Of a stretch of DNA of 64,000 nucleotides, positions 1-15,000 are shown piece by piece. Below the pieces are notes generated by a model, which worked only from the letters and a program-made list of their open reading frames with translations, ran no database searches and was not told the DNA's origin. How positions within the stretch are numbered: position 1 is the first letter of the stretch; every line of letters begins with the position of its first letter. A program made the translations under genes and the position numbers. The DNA is taken from positions 47,293,501 through 47,357,500 of the forward strand of contig NC_134370.1 of assembly GCF_035582795.1 (NCBI RefSeq). Direction: 5' to 3'. The stretch is from Mycteria americana (Eukaryota > Chordata > Aves > Ciconiiformes > Ciconiidae).

Positions 1-3000
1 AAGCATGGGTTTCTTTGGCATCTGATTAAATGTCACAAATATATTCTCATTTCTCAGTCGCAGCGCAGGGGTCCTGCTGTGTCCCAGGGGATGCTCTCTC
101 TCCCAGGGGTTTCTCCAACATCTGAAATGGAGATTTGTGGCTCTGAAGATGGACTCGGCCAGCCATGGCCATGGAAATCCTGCTTTAATTCACAAGCAGA
201 GTCTCCCATCCACCCCTAGTGTTCCTGTGCCCTATGATAAAATGCCATACATAGTCTGTTCTTATTACTGTGAAAGTAACAGAGCAGATGTTAACACTGC
301 TTCACAGTCACTGTTTTTCCAGTGTAAAAGCAATTCCAAAAGTTAGTCCTAGCTCCTGGCAGTGGTTTCTCTGTCCGTTGAAGAATTAATGCACAGACAT
401 TCGAGCCTGTAGTTCAAACACAAAAGGAGTGGGCACCATGTCTCTGCATCCAGCACATGTCTGGAGTGGGAACCCCACTCCTCTTCTTCAGCTCTGCAAT
501 GGGTCTGAGTCAGGGCAAGGGCACGCTGCACCAGCGCTGCTAATTTCTTCTTGGGCAGCAAGCTGGAAGGGCAGTGCAGCACAGATAGTCACCGGCTCCC
601 CGTCACTAGTAGCCACAAGCAGGGTGAGTGTCTTGTCAGGGTGAATAAAGCATGGAGGCTACTCCCAGAAACATCTTTCTGACTTGGAGAGCGTCTTTCA
701 GCCGTCGTTGGCTGCCTGCAGCTCTCTGGCAGCACATCATGAAGCATCCAGGCAGGTGGAAGTAAAGAAAAAGGAATATGAAAGACCCAACAGCATCTGT
801 GTGTGTGTGCTGGAAGCAAAAAAAGCAGGTAAATAAGTATCTTCAAGTGCTGCTGGAGTGTATCCGGTTCATCTGACGTCTCAGCTGTCCAGGTTGTTGT
901 CCTGGCCAATGCGACTTGCTGTGAGATTTTAAGGAACAAAAAAAATACACTTTTTTCAGGTTGTATAATTGCTGTTTGCCATTTCAACAACTGAGCTTCT
1001 CTGATAGCAGAAACAAATCAAATGAGCCAGTCAGTCTCTGTTTGAAAGCTCGTTATATGTGGAGAGGCAAGAAACGCTTTGTTCCAGTTTTAAGGGTTGC
1101 ATCTTAATTTGAATTGCCTCCCAACATACCTTTTTGTCTTCCAACCTGCTGCTGTGTCCTGTAGGTGATTCAAAGGGTGAAGAATGGCTGAAGTGCAGAG
1201 CATCTGCTCTGTTCTGCATCATCCTATAATTGATTAGAAATAATGGCTGTTATCCATGAAACCCATTTTCTCAGCACATTGAAATAAATCACTACTTAGA
1301 GGGGAGGGGAACAGCAACACGTGCTGTTACCTTCTTTGAAGAGCCTTTGAGCAAGTCCTATTTTTTAAGACTGATTCACCTGCAGTCAATTTTTTCCTGT
1401 CTCCAGCCCTCCCTGTGCAGCATTTTATATTTTATAATGAGCACTGCCCCCTCCTGCCTGTTGCTTCTTTCCAAGTGGTGGAAATGCAGCAAGTTTTCCT
1501 TAAAATTAAGGTATCTAATAAACCTCTGGGAGCAAGATGGAGTGATCACATGCACGTGGAGCTTTCAGCCAGGTATGGATCCAAGGTCTGTAAAGAAAAA
1601 GATCTGTGTTTGCCAGCTGAGGATGTGTCTGGATTCAGAGCAAGAAACCAAAGAGTAGTGAGGGTCTATCAGCCCAATGGCCCTCATCGTTGAGGCAAGC
1701 AGGTCAGTTGGAAGGACTGACGTGGGGTTGCTGCTGCCTGGGCAGCTGCTTAGCTGGGGGATCAGCGGGCTTGGTGATCCAGAGTGGCATACGCTCCAGC
1801 CTGCCCCGTGCAGAAGGTGCGGAGCTGTCCTGCCAGTATTGACCCAGTGCAGAACTGCTTGGGAACCAGTGACTCCCCACAGGGAGCTCCCTAGTTCCCT
1901 GTGGGGGTGACCAGCTGGTGGCTCTCACCTTAAATGTTCACCAAATCTGATAGCATCAGGCCGTGAGGTCCGCTGCAGCAGTGCGGCAGTGACCTCTGCG
2001 GACTGACACTCGTTAGTGCAAAATTTGGACTGTGCAAGTGCAATGGTTTTGTAGTGTTGCAAGCCTGCATGCAGACGGGTAGAAGGCCTTTCCAAAGAAG
2101 CATCTTGCTTAACAAAGCCACCATGTGTGCAGGGCAGCCGTGGATCAAGACAGCCATAATTGGGAATTCACATGTTTTCTTTTAAAACCTAAAAAAGAAA
2201 TTAAATGGTAATAAATTAAATGAAATTGTGAATTATTTCCAATTGGAATCATCTATTAAGTTAGGAACCCAAAGGAGATCTGCTTGCTGACCTATTCAAA
2301 CTTTATCTGCAATATATTTAGTTTCAAAAGCAATATTAATGATGAGCATCTGAATAAGGTGCATTGTTAGAGGAGAAATGGCCCTCCATCACCTTGGAAG
2401 TGGGGTTCCTGCCCTTTTACTTTCCCTTCTCAGTCATACTGCCAGAACAAAGTTAGTCAAAAGCTGAAAAATATTCCAGCTATTTTGAGTTGATAACTGA
2501 TTAGATTAGTTATTATTTTTAGTCAGTGTTGAGGATCATAAGGCTTCTGCCTGCCCAAAAATCCCCCTCCATGAAGAATCTGGTGTGTCTAAGACAAAAT
2601 ATGGGTCAAGGGAGGAAGGTGGTAAGACAGAGCAACAAGGAAGGCTGTGGGCAAGGGAAGAGCTCCTGGTAACTGGTTTAGTATGTTTAAAATCAATTAA
2701 AAAAGGCTGCTGCAATTCCCTGTGGCATCCTTCCAAGAGCTATGACCTGTTGGTAACGTTTCAGAAACAGACATTGCAGTTTCTATTGGGATAAAGTCAG
2801 GGAGCACAGTACGGTAGCTGGAGAAAGGAGGGGATGACAAATTCCTCTTCCAACTCTGCATCAGAGGACGCAACCCAGCTCCAGTTGTAACTTCTGCCTT
2901 GGTTTGCTCCATCTGTTGTGGCATTTCTCGTAGAGCAGCCGAAATCTGAGATAGCACCGAGCAGAGGCTCAGCAATGGGCTAACAAAACCTTGCTGCCTC

Positions 3001-3063
3001 GTTAGCCGGGAGAGCACAGTAGCTGGTCTGCTTGCAAATAACATTTGCCTTGTCGTTTTGCAG
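1..3063 (+). other. CSNK1G1 intron (5' part outside the window)
   Basis: No coding exon was recognised in this stretch. It is ordinary AT-rich intron sequence that ends in a T-rich tract and CAG at 3061-3063. The exon expected just upstream, encoding the residues before [10 protein letters not shown], is not here. A short GT run near 800 is the only simple repeat I see. Confidence 0.8.
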
Positions 3064-6000
3064 ATATCACGAATGGAGTACGTGCATTCGAAGAACCTCA
3101 TCTACCGAGATGTCAAGCCAGAAAACTTCCTTATTGGCCGGCAAGGCAACAAGAAAGAGCACGTCATTCACATCATAGACTTTGGATTGGCGAAGGAGTA
3201 CATTGACCCAGAAACCAAAAAACACATACCTTACAGGGAACACAAGAGTTTAACTGGAACAGCAAGATACATGTCCATCAACACTCATCTTGGCAAAGGT
3301 CTGTGTGGTTGGTGGGAGCTTGCAGTGCGGAGTCTTGTAGACCTCCAATGGTAGCTTGGCTTACAGTGCTCTCATGCCCTTCAAGCTATTTGTAAACCAC
3401 TGGGTGCTGTGATGCTGTTTACAGTTGTGAGGCTGTTTTTTTCTTCCCCTTTTGAGAAATTGAGACAGCTGAAATGTTGGAAGCCTCATAATTATAGTTT
3501 TTATTAGGAACTAAATAGCTGGTACCAACCCTGCACTCATAAAAGGCCAGTAGGTGGGTAGTAATTGCTGCACTAAATGATGACCAAATAGATTTTTATA
3601 GCACAGCTCTGTACTGGTACCTTCCAGTTCCAGGTGTTAGAATTGGATGTTCCCTGACCTAATAATTGTTTGGGGAAAATTAACTTTTTTACTAATTTTA
3701 AACCTGGCTTTCATTTCCTCACCTTACTGCCTTCTTTCATACCAGAAGATTACATTTCTGTGGCTGAAAGGCAAAGAACCTTATTAAATGTTTATATTCG
3801 CTTAAACTCATAAGAGCAGTAAGATAATGGAATATTATTTGAGTAGCCTCCCAGCTATGAGATCAAGGCAGGTGGATGTGGAAAGAAGATCTGCTTTTGT
3901 CTTAAGTACACCACGTGCCTTCTTTAGGACCCTTTTCCCTGCAGGTTTTGCAGCTAATGCCACAGCTCATGCAGGGGAAGAGATGCTTCTGGGTGGGTGT
4001 GTTTGAGGAGGGGAAGGTTGGCTGCCAGCCGCATTGGGGGGCTGACTCTGCCCAGAGGTTTTTCATGGGGCTGATGCTTTGCTGGTGAGGCCAGCCCAGG
4101 TGGAGTCAGTCCCTTCACATTTCAGGACTGAACAAAATAAAGGAGTCTGATAGCAATTTTTTTGAAAGACGACTGCACTCAACCATCTTCCCAAGAAGTT
4201 CATCTGCATCGTTGCACTAAATTACCCAGGACATCCTCTTTTTTTTTTTCCTTTTTACAGCTGTATCAGGGTAACCTGCAGGAACTGTCATCTCGATTCC
4301 CTTCTGCTGAGTGTTCTCACCCCCAGCATCTTGTATCCTCGTTTGGGTTTTTTGATACGTTTTGGTAGATTATTTTAAGGATGCTTTTTCCTTTGGCTTG
4401 AGGCCCCCTTTTTTCCGCCCTCATTTATAATCATAACATCTGCATGGCAACAGCAGCAAGTGTTTCACAAGGAAAAGCAGTGCTAGAAGGAGCTGGTTTT
4501 GATCTGCTCTGATGTGATGAGCTGCAGAAACAATTGAGAAAGGGTTGGCACTGTACAACGTGGTAGTTTCCTGCAGCTGGTTGCAAGCGTCCCCTGCCTG
4601 TTCCTGTGTAGTTCAGAGGAAATAATGTAATCCAGCACCACATGGCAGTTGCACCATCGGCACTGGCAGTCCAGAGAACTCGGGAGCTGCTTTATTCCTC
4701 TGCGATTAATATCTCCACATCTTATCCATTCTACCTAAGGCTATGTAGTATGTCTTACAGCTCCTGTGTTACCTCATGCCTTCTAGTTGATCTTTTCTTT
4801 ATGTATTTTATGGGTTTTTGTAACAGGTTCTAGGTATATTTGTACAAGGGCTGAGCTTCAGACAGCAAGTGAACTTCCCTGGGATAACTTTATCTCAGAA
4901 ATACATGTGGCTACTAATCAGATCTCAGATCCATTTCCGCAGCTGCAGCAATAATTTGTCATCTTTTCTGTTCCAGAGCAAAGTCGTCGAGATGACTTGG
5001 AAGCCCTTGGCCATATGTTTATGTATTTCCTCCGAGGCAGTCTGCCCTGGCAAGGATTGAAGGTAGGTTTGAGTTTTAGGTTTTGCCCTTTGAAACTTTG
5101 TCTGGTCTGTGCCCAAATGAGAATCTGGTGGGGAAACATTTGCAAAATCCAGCCAGAAACGCTGTCCCGTTCTTTGTGTCCTTGAAGTCTAATGATGAAG
5201 GCGTTAGCTTTACCTACAGGAAAGATTTTAAGATAGAAATATGTTACCTGCCACTTCAAATTACCATTAGCTTAGCTGTATGGGTACAGCTCTGGAGAGA
5301 AGAATCAGCAGAGGCATATGAGCGGCTGGGACAGGGGTGGCAATGAGAAAACTGTTGAGCTGTTGGAGCAGCTTTGCTGTACCATGAAGCTGCCCCGAGC
5401 TGGAGTGAGACTGGGACACAGTGGTTGTTTATGAAATTCCAGTTACGGCACACAATCCCCCAGCTGCATCTGAAATGTGTTTATAATGGGAGCAGTTTGA
5501 TGGTTTTAGATGTACAGATGGACTTCAGCTTGAAAAACTGGTTTCTGGCAGAAGTATTGAGCTTGGCTTCCCTCCAGAGACATTGGACACTCAGTGCTTA
5601 GAAGTTTATGAAATGTCATGTACAATGTGGAGGGCTGCAAGCAATTGGGTTACAGCAACTGCAGCTAACATCCGTCAGCTGAACTAACTAGTAGTAAGTT
5701 ATTTGCTGGCTCTGAAGGTGTTGGTAGTTGCATCTTCGCTTCTCCATCACTTTCCTGATGATTAAGCTACTGTGTTCAGCTTTGGAATTGCAGTGAATGA
5801 AGGGATCAAATTTGATCAGGTCAGGAGAAGGTTTATTAATGAAGACAATAACTCCTGTTAGACCTGTTAGTACTGTTGGAAAAAGGACACAAGCTTTTGG
5901 ACTCTCAAGCTGCTCAGCAGAGTGCTGCTATGATCAGTGGCAGTGGCTTACACGATAGACCTTTGTCACCATCTATCCAGAGTTAGTCTCAGCTTAGCCT

Positions 6001-9000
6001 TATCAGACATGTGCCAGAAACATTGGCAACTCATAAAAACAAAGAAAGGGTTTTTCAAGCATGAAGGTGATTCTGAAAGAAATCAGAATCTCTCCAACTT
6101 TAAGTTCACACCTCTGTAAATGTGTGCTATTCCATTACATATTTTGTTTCTGGCTTAGTTGTACTCATCTGCTTTAAATTAATCCTGTAAATTGTTCAAA
6201 AATAATTCCAGGTTTAGACAAGACTCTACAAAATTTCCTCAGTTCATTGCTGAACTTGATAAGAATTAGTTGACTGCTTCTTGAAGTCCTATATTTTTTC
6301 AGCTCCAGAACAAACACGGACGGTTGAGCTTCTTCTAGAATATGGTATCTTCACTCTACTAGGTTTCCTCAGCTTACACTTTTGGTCTATTGTCAGAGCT
6401 AAAGTCTTGAGAGAACATCTTACGGTGCTAATTATGCTGCTGGCAGATCTCATTGGCATATTTTGAAATGGAGGCAATAAAACCTGATCTTAGGGTGCCG
6501 ACTGGAGCAGAGTTCTCTGCTTCAGGAGGGATTTAGGTGGGAAATCTAACTGAAAATTGTTTCATTTTCTTGATGACCAACTGTTTAATCAGTGCTGTCT
6601 AAGTGATAAACACTTTGGGGGTGAAAGGAGAGGTAGCATGGGATTTGGGAGAGGTGTGAACGGATGTAAACTAGTTATCTGTGTGGTGGCATTCTATTAT
6701 ACAAACTAGTAAAAACCCGACATGCCCAAATTGCAGTTGCAATTTATCTACTTTTACAGTTGTTTATGAAGGTCTTGAGGTTGCCAATGGCTCTAAAGCC
6801 TAGGACTGATGTGCAATCACAGTATATGCAGCTTTATTTTCTTGTCCCATGAAAGCTTCCCTGTACAGTGCTCAGGACTGGGCTGGTAAGAAATTAGCCC
6901 CGTAAGATACTAACAAGTGTCCTTCCTTACAAGTACTGAAGATGTTTTGAGTGTGTCCTTGGATATTCTTTGCTGATAGCACACAAAATGTATAGCGAGA
7001 ATTACAACAGGGTAAGATAGTATTCCTACTAGTGTAGTCTAGGATGCAATTCAGTTACAAGTAACATCTTCTGATACCACCCAGAATCAGTATTAAGTAC
7101 CTTGTTTTTCTTCCCATACAGCATGTCATTTATCACATGGTTGAACTCTTTCTCCACAACTGTTTTGTCTTTGTGTGCTACAGGCTGACACCTTGAAAGA
7201 GAGGTATCAGAAGATTGGGGACACAAAGAGAAACACTCCGGTTGAAGTTCTCTGTGAGAACTTTCCAGGTAAAGCCCTGATGGGACCATTTGAGTGCAGC
7301 TGGAGGTGGACATACCTTGTTAAAAATGATGGTTCTGAGCTCCTCTGGCAGAAAGTATTTGGATGATGTGTATCCATTATGCTGTTTCTCAAGCTGGCAG
7401 ACAACTGGAGCTGCTGCTATAAATTAGCAGGGCCTGAGGGCTTGTGGCTGTGGCTTAAAATGAGCATAACTCTTCTCATCAAGGAGGCTGGACAATGTTC
7501 AAGTGCCATGTGTTCCTGCTTTGCTTCTTGGCTTCCCTCCAAAAGAGGGCCTTGTAGTTTCCATCTCTCAAGTGACCATGTTGGATCTACTGAGTTAATT
7601 CTTTTCCAAATGGAAGGTTTTACAGGTGTTAAAATTGTAGTTGGCCAGCTTAGAAGATGGGATGATGTGTCTGTCCTTGAATTCCACCATCTGACAGCAG
7701 TTTTAAGGAGACTATTACTAAAGATGTGCTTCTAGCCAAGCCCAACACCTTTTCTCCAGTTAAACAAAAGTCAACCTTGGAGCTAGGAAAGCTCTAACAA
7801 AGTTAAAGCCCTCCCCAGGTATGCTGTGGCCTTCACAGAGTGGGGTTTTTTGGTGTTTTTTGAAATCCTGACACCAGGGAGAGCACCCAGGTCCCCACGA
7901 TCAGCCCCATTCTTGTAGGAGCCATTGTTGTCATATGGCTCTTTCCCAGTGTGAGGAGCAGCAAGCCTGGAAGGGGATTGTTGTTCCCTCAAGTCATGCT
8001 AATTCCCCAGACATATTTGCATCCAAAATCCACCCAGTTCCAAGCAGAACAGCTTCAGGTTGGCTGTTCTGCTTGGAACTGGGTGGATTTTGGATGCAAA
8101 TAGTCCAATACTCGTTCCTCAGAGCTGGGTCACACCTGCAGGTCTGGGCTGAAGTGAGATGAGAGAACTTATTTCTATTCCTTACTCATCTGAAACCTGT
8201 TGGTCCTCCACCTTTCAGCAATACTTGCAGGAAGAGGAGATTACCTTTCTTCTCCTCCTTTTTTTCCTCTTTTACCTCCGTGTGACATGCAAGCTGCAAG
8301 CCACAGGCAGAGTTAAGTATCAATAAGCAATGCTGTTCTTATTTTTGTTAGCTAAAGGCAAAAACCATGCTGGTGTATCAGTCGTACTGCAGTGCCCAGT
8401 CTCACACCTTGTACTGAGCTCTGCTCAAATGTCCTACCTTGGTTTAGGCGTGAGCCAAGACAGAGCTGGGAAGGGGCAGGACATGAGTTACCAGGGCTCA
8501 GTTCTCTGTGCATGCAGAGTACGACCCAGATGCAGGAAAGCAATTAATTAGCTTAACACCAAACACTGTTCTGTGTGCACTAGGTAAATTAACGCTGGAG
8601 CCTCCCCTTTGAAGTCTTGTTTTGAATATTCAAGGCTATGACTGATGTAATAACGTTGGGCAGCACAGTGCTTTGGGCAGCACAGTGCTCTGGGCAGCCA
8701 GACCCTAGTTGTTGCTGGAGCTCAGGGGTGCCATGGGGTGCCCACCAACATCTCCTGCTTTCCTTCCCCAGATGAAATTGCTATTGCTATTTTAAACATC
8801 TGTTTTGGCTCAGTGTTCAGTTGGCAGGTTCAGTGAGTTGGCATTTATTGTACAGTGTGTTTTAGTGTTTGTTTTTTATACAAATGTATAGAATCAAACT
8901 AGCTGTGGAACTCAGATTTGAGGTAGAGCAGCAGCTCTCTGGAGCAGAGGTGGGACTTCCATCTTTGCTTGAGAAGTGTTTGAATTGATTTGCATTGTGG

Positions 9001-12000
9001 ACTATTACTAAAACCCACTACTTTTATAGGAAAAGCCAGAGGTAGCACCGGTAGCCCACACAATTCTCTCACAGCATGATGCTCAATGCTAAAACACAGA
9101 CCTTGGTTTATAACAACTCATTCAGAAGATTCAGAATAAAAGCAGACTATTATTAGACTTTGGGCAGGGCAGGAAGGCTCTGGAAAGCTGAGTGAGATTC
9201 ATGTAGCAATAAAAGACTGTTGAGTAGGTCACTGAGGGTGAAGATTTGTTGGATATCCTCAGCTTCTGTCAATCCGCATGGCTCAGCTGAACTTAGCAGA
9301 GCCTGGACAACTCATGTCACTGGTGATCAGGCCCTCAGCCCAACTTTAAGCACCAACTTTGAGCCTAGTGCCATGGGAAAGCCTAGTTGGAGTTAATTGA
9401 AAAGCATATTTCCAGTGTGTGCATCAGCTCTGAGAGGCTGTGAGTGATGGAGCTCATGTGTGAGCAGAACTGACGCTGCTGCTTTTTCCCCCTTTTCCAA
9501 CAGAGGAGATGGCCACGTACCTCCGTTATGTTCGGCGATTAGACTTCTTTGAGAGACCAGACTACGATTATTTACGAACCATCTTCACAGAGCTATTTGA
9601 AAAGAAAGGCTACACCTTTGACTATGCCTATGACTGGGTCGGCAGGCCAATTGTAAGTTGTCCCTGCAAAATGCAGTGCCTTGCCTTCCATGTGCTGCTT
9701 CCCCACCACCTGGATCTTTGTTCCTGATAACCCCAATTAATGCCAGTGAGCTTAGGATCAAATCTTTCATGTCTGTTCTCTAGATAACCTGGGCTCAATA
9801 TAGTGAGATCTCCTGACGTTGTGTTCAGGGGGTTCTTGAAGTTTCCCTTAGGGGCAGAAGGCCCCTTCCCACCCCTTTGGGCTTGCCCTGGTGGAGCATT
9901 CAAATGTGATTTTCCCACTTGTGGCAATGAACGTGACTAGACTTAATTTCGTCTAGTCTAGCACAGGATTTGAGATCAATATCTAAAGACATCCATCTTA
10001 AAGCAGGAGAGCATACTTGCTATCTCAGCATTGAATGGTGGAAGACCTCTATAGTGGTCGAGTTCTGATCGAGACGTATGGGAGATCTAGGCAGGGCTCT
10101 GATGGATGCCCAGTGAATAGTAACAGCAAACCAGTTCTGAGCTCAAAAGATCTTGGGGCTTACCCTACTCTGGAGGCTGAACCAGCTCTTTATAGGATAT
10201 GGCAAGGAAATGTGGGAGTAACCAAGCTCCATTTGGCAGTTCCATGACACCAGATGGACCATAATAGTGATCTCATTGCGTCGCTTCTATTGTCAAAAGC
10301 CATTTATACTCACGAAGACCTTGGCCAAAAGATGTGTCATGGGGAAATCTGATAGAAGAGTCTAAAGCTCTTCCGCTGGCTGCCTGTCGCTTGTGTTTTG
10401 TGTCATTCTGCTGATAGCCTTCTTGCTAATGGCCAGTCGCCATACACCAGCAATGGCAAAGGCATCTGTAAATTAATTGTCACTGGTGCCAGATCAAATG
10501 CCTTCAGTGCTAAACTTGGTACCATTGCTGGTGATTTACCATCCCAACTATATTTAGCACTACCAATGTTTACTGTGCCCAAAACAGTTCATCTTCATAA
10601 GAAATCATTGCCTTTGTGAATCGTGATTTCTCTCCTCATTTTTGTTTAATTACAAAGGCAATTGATAAAAAGTCCCTTCTAAGACAAGCATGCTATTGCT
10701 GACAACTGCAGTGGTTGCTATGGAGATTTTGATGTTGTGAGCAGGGATTATGACTTTGGTGAGAATCGAGCAGATGAAGCTTTAATTTTTTTAACATGTC
10801 CTTTTTCTATTCAAGTGTGGTTTTTAAAAGTGGCAAGACAATGAGATGAGGAAAACAAGTCTGTATATTTTCAGTTGTAATAATCCTATGCAAGACACAT
10901 TAGGTGTGATCTGACAACGATACAGATACCTAACTATATATTTTTAATTCATTTTTATACAAGATGCTTGTCAGTGGTGTCCAGCATCAAATCACATGTC
11001 CATCAAATCACAGGGATTTTACAGCCCTGGCTGTAATTTTCCTTGGTTATTGTCAGTACCTTTGGGTAGTGTTTTGATGTTTTCCTGCTTCTACCCGATG
11101 GGAGCCAGCCTGACAAGTTAGGTTTGTGCATGCATGTGTTGAGAGAGAGAGGCATCTTCAGCATTGGCTTCATCCTAATGAACGCCTTGTTTTCCAGCCT
11201 ACTCCAGTGGGATCCGTTCACGTAGATTCTGGGACGTCCGCAGTAACAAGAGACAGCCACGTCCATAGGGATCGACCATCGCAGCAGGCCCTTCGCAATC
11301 AGGTGCGTTGCTCACAACTGCTTCAGCAGTGCCATGTGGTTCATCACCTTTCTGAATTCCCCTTGGACTGGGGAAGCAGAAACCATATGCCATTAGAGGT
11401 GGCTGGGGCTGATTCTTGCCTTGGTCATGGCAAGCACTATTCCTGCTTAACTTAGAGGTTGTGATTTGAGTAGAATTTTGTCAAAGCAAAGGTTGCTGAA
11501 ATACTGTATCGACCAGTGGAATTCCTCGGGATCGTGAACCAAGTGGAGTACAATTTGGAATGGGTCATTTTTCTGTAGTTTGTGGGTAAGCTGTTTAACT
11601 CAACTGTCCAGCATGGTCAGACTATCTGACCTACCTGGCCAACCATATTCTTTTGGGTGCTTTTACTCATAGCACATGGACCGTGGGGTAGACCAACTGC
11701 TGTGGCAATGGCAGTCTGCCCCCAGGTGCCCTCTTCCCATGGACCGTGCAGCTGCAATAAGGATGTACGTGTCCTGTGTATGTGCAATATATCCTTCACA
11801 GGGTGTCCAGTTCACGGCGTGAGTGTTGCAGAGCATAAAGGACTGCCAGGGTAGGGTCCCTTGGGGAGGCTGGGCATCATGGTCCAGATGAACTGGACCC
11901 ATTTTTTCCTTTCTAGCTGTAATACTTTGTTGGTGTTGAGAGTTTGGATTTTCTATATTAACAGAACTGATCAGAAGTTCAGTAGATCTCCAACTGCTGG

Positions 12001-15000
12001 CTCCTAGCTAGAGCTGTTGGTGCTCTTACTTCCCAGTGAGTGGTTCTGGGCTCGCTCTGCTCCTCTAACCGCTGTGTGCCATTCTAGCTTCTTGTCTGCC
12101 GTCTCTGCTCCCACTCAGCTTGTGCAAGCTGGGGTTCGTGGGTGCAGAATCAAGTGTGAGATGTAATAACCTGTCTGAGCTCAGCTTTCCTTGTTACATG
12201 CAGCTGGGCTCTGAATGGTAGAGCCACTAATGTAGACTAGAATACATCTAAAGCCATCAGCTACAATCAAGATGAATACCCCTTATTAGAAGTGTTGCTT
12301 GTAGGAAGCTGGATTGTTTGAAGCACGTGTGCAGTACTGTATTTATGCATGCTGATTAGTGTGGACTGGTTTGTGAGTACTAGTAAAATAATCTGCTTTA
12401 ATATATTGCCTGATTAATGCATTAACCCCTCTTTTTTGGGTGGCAGTCTCTAGTTGTCCACTTTGACAACAGACCTTCAGGCTGTGTACGTATGAGGCAT
12501 CTTGTTCCTTTAACAGAAAATGACGCCTGGCTTCATTTTCAAGCATGTTAGTTCACAAATTACAGTACGGAGTCCAAAAAAATCTGCCCTATTCCTAAAA
12601 TATTTTGCAGGCAGCCTTCAGTCCTTGTTCTTCTGAGCCTATCAAATAGTCTTAATGCTGTATTGCATGGCACCTTTTGTCATTTTTTTTAATCTAACCA
12701 TTACTTAGGATGCTGAATTATTTAATATTCCCAATAGGTAGGGAAAATCAGTTTCTTCTCGCCAAAACATAAACAACTCTCTTCCAAGGGATGTTCCTTT
12801 TAAGTGTTGAGCAAACGATTTCTCTAAAGGAAAAAGTAGAAAAAATAAATATCTAGAGCAGTGAATTGGAGGCATGGATCAAGTGACTGCCTTGATCTCC
12901 AGATTTAACTGCCTTATTTTTGTTCCCAGGTATTATAACTGCATTTGGTTTCCTAGTAAAGACACTGATGAGAGAGTGATCTCCTTTTTGTAGCCTTTTC
13001 CTCTAGGAAGTGCAGATACTTACTATCTATCAAAGATGGGTGAGCCCTGCCCCCTCTGTCTTTAGATGCCAGTCTTGTCTTGCAGTTTGTTAGCTGGTAG
13101 GAAGGTGATGAGTGTTAATGGGAACTGGATGCTCTCAAATTTCATGGGCATTGCTTCCTCAGTGTCACTGCTTGGGTTGCATTTTGAGCAGCTCAGCTCA
13201 AACCTACCTCTGAACCAGTTTATCACATACTTGGCTGTAGAGCTAAAAGAGAAAAATCTGGCTCTTGTGGCTTCTAGAGCCTTTCCTAGAAGCTGCTTCC
13301 AGGCTCCTAGGCAGAAGGGTGCTTCTCCTAACGTTGATGTAGCATAGTACTACTTCATTGCTGGGGCTCGCCAAGCGACCTGATGGCATAGTGCTTTGGA
13401 AGAAGCAGCACTCAAAGTCTGTCTTCTACTAGCTTTTAAAACCTGCGTTTAAATTCTCCAGTTCATAATCTTGTGACTTGCAGCCATTAAAAAATATTCC
13501 AAGGGAAGTGCTTCTCCTTTGAATGTCACCAAGTACAAAAAGTGTAAGCAGCGCTCAGGCTGATGGGAAGAACATGTAATAAGAAGGTTTAATAGGACAA
13601 GCCCGGACAAGACCACCTCTAGGGAAATACTACCTATGAACTGGATTTGGTGAGTGCTTGGAAGGAGGAACAGCACTGTGGGTCGCTCCAGGAGGAAGTC
13701 AGATGTCACGTGCAAAGGGAACAATAGTGAATGTTTCATAAAATGCCAGGAGACTTCTTTTTTTGTTCTGCTTCCCTTTGCATGTGCTCCTGTTCTAGTT
13801 GAGTGACCGTTTACTAGTTAATGTTGACGTTTATTCAAAGGTTTCTGGAGTCTTTCTCCTGTGTGGAGCTGCTTGCAGTCTTTTTTTCCTTTCTTTTTTT
13901 CTTTTCTGTTTTTTTACGGTGGCACTGAGCCCTGTGGCTTCTCTCTTGCTCAGACCAGGGCTTGGGCTCATCATCCGTGGCTGCAGGGAGTAACACAAAG
14001 TAGTGCTGGGGAAACGCAGGGCCTGCGCACCTCTCTCTGGTTAGCTCCTTCAGCTTCACTGCTGATAACCTGGTGTTTATTCGCTTGAGCCTCTTGTTTC
14101 CTGGCCAGGTCCATGGTGTCTCTGTTCAGCATCCCTCGTGCCAGGTGCCTGTGAGCTGGGGGGACTCTGCTGCTCTGCCCTCTCTTCTTTCAAATTTGTG
14201 CTTCAGCTTTGAAACATTTGCTTCAATTTTGTATATGGTGTCCAGGGAGACACCTTTTAAATGTGTCCCGTCGGTCACTTCAGGCTTGACTATGTCCTCT
14301 GCGGTTGGCCTGAGGCCAACTCAGATCTACTTATTTGTCCTACGCTTCTTAGGAATTGTTCCTCCAGCTGGTCAGTTGGGTTTAGGTGCACTGAGATCCT
14401 CCTGGGTCTTAGATGAATGCTGGAGGTGTTGTCATCAAAGCTGGGTGACTTGTAAGAAGCTTCACATGCAAGTGCAAAGTGGTTCTTCTAATAAAACAAA
14501 TAAATTCTAATAATTTAGTTGCCTAGAGTTTGCATCTTTTGGGGATGAAGAAGAAACTGTTAGCAAAAGTTTCTTATCTGCTTTTCTGCAGAAAACCAAA
14601 AAACCACCAACCCTCTCTCCAGTCAAGCAGGTGTGGTGGGTGTTTCCTTCTACACTGTACAGGTGAATCAGCGTGTGGAACTGGCTTTTGGTGAAATAAA
14701 ATGTGGCTTTGTTTTATGTTGCAAATTTGAGTTCAAAAAATATGTATTTTAGGAAGGTAAAGCTTGTGTATCCAATCTTGCTGCCATGCCAAGTGCTCTG
14801 GTGTGTGTGACCTAACAGACATAGTTAAACATACTGTCAGTGTGTTTATTTCTATGCTGAAACCCATGGAAATGAAGCCATGTAAAGAAATAACTTCCTG
14901 AATAGATCTGAGCTTTCTCTTTGTTTAGCAGCTAGAAGAGAAGAAATCCACTCCTGCAGTGGATTACTGCAGACACCGCTGAAGTAACGTTATGAGGTGC

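Noticed and set aside
9935-9958. Small palindrome GACTAGAC/GTCTAGTC with an 8-nt spacer
   Set aside because: Eight-base arms are expected by chance in 64 kb. There is no transposon structure or other support.
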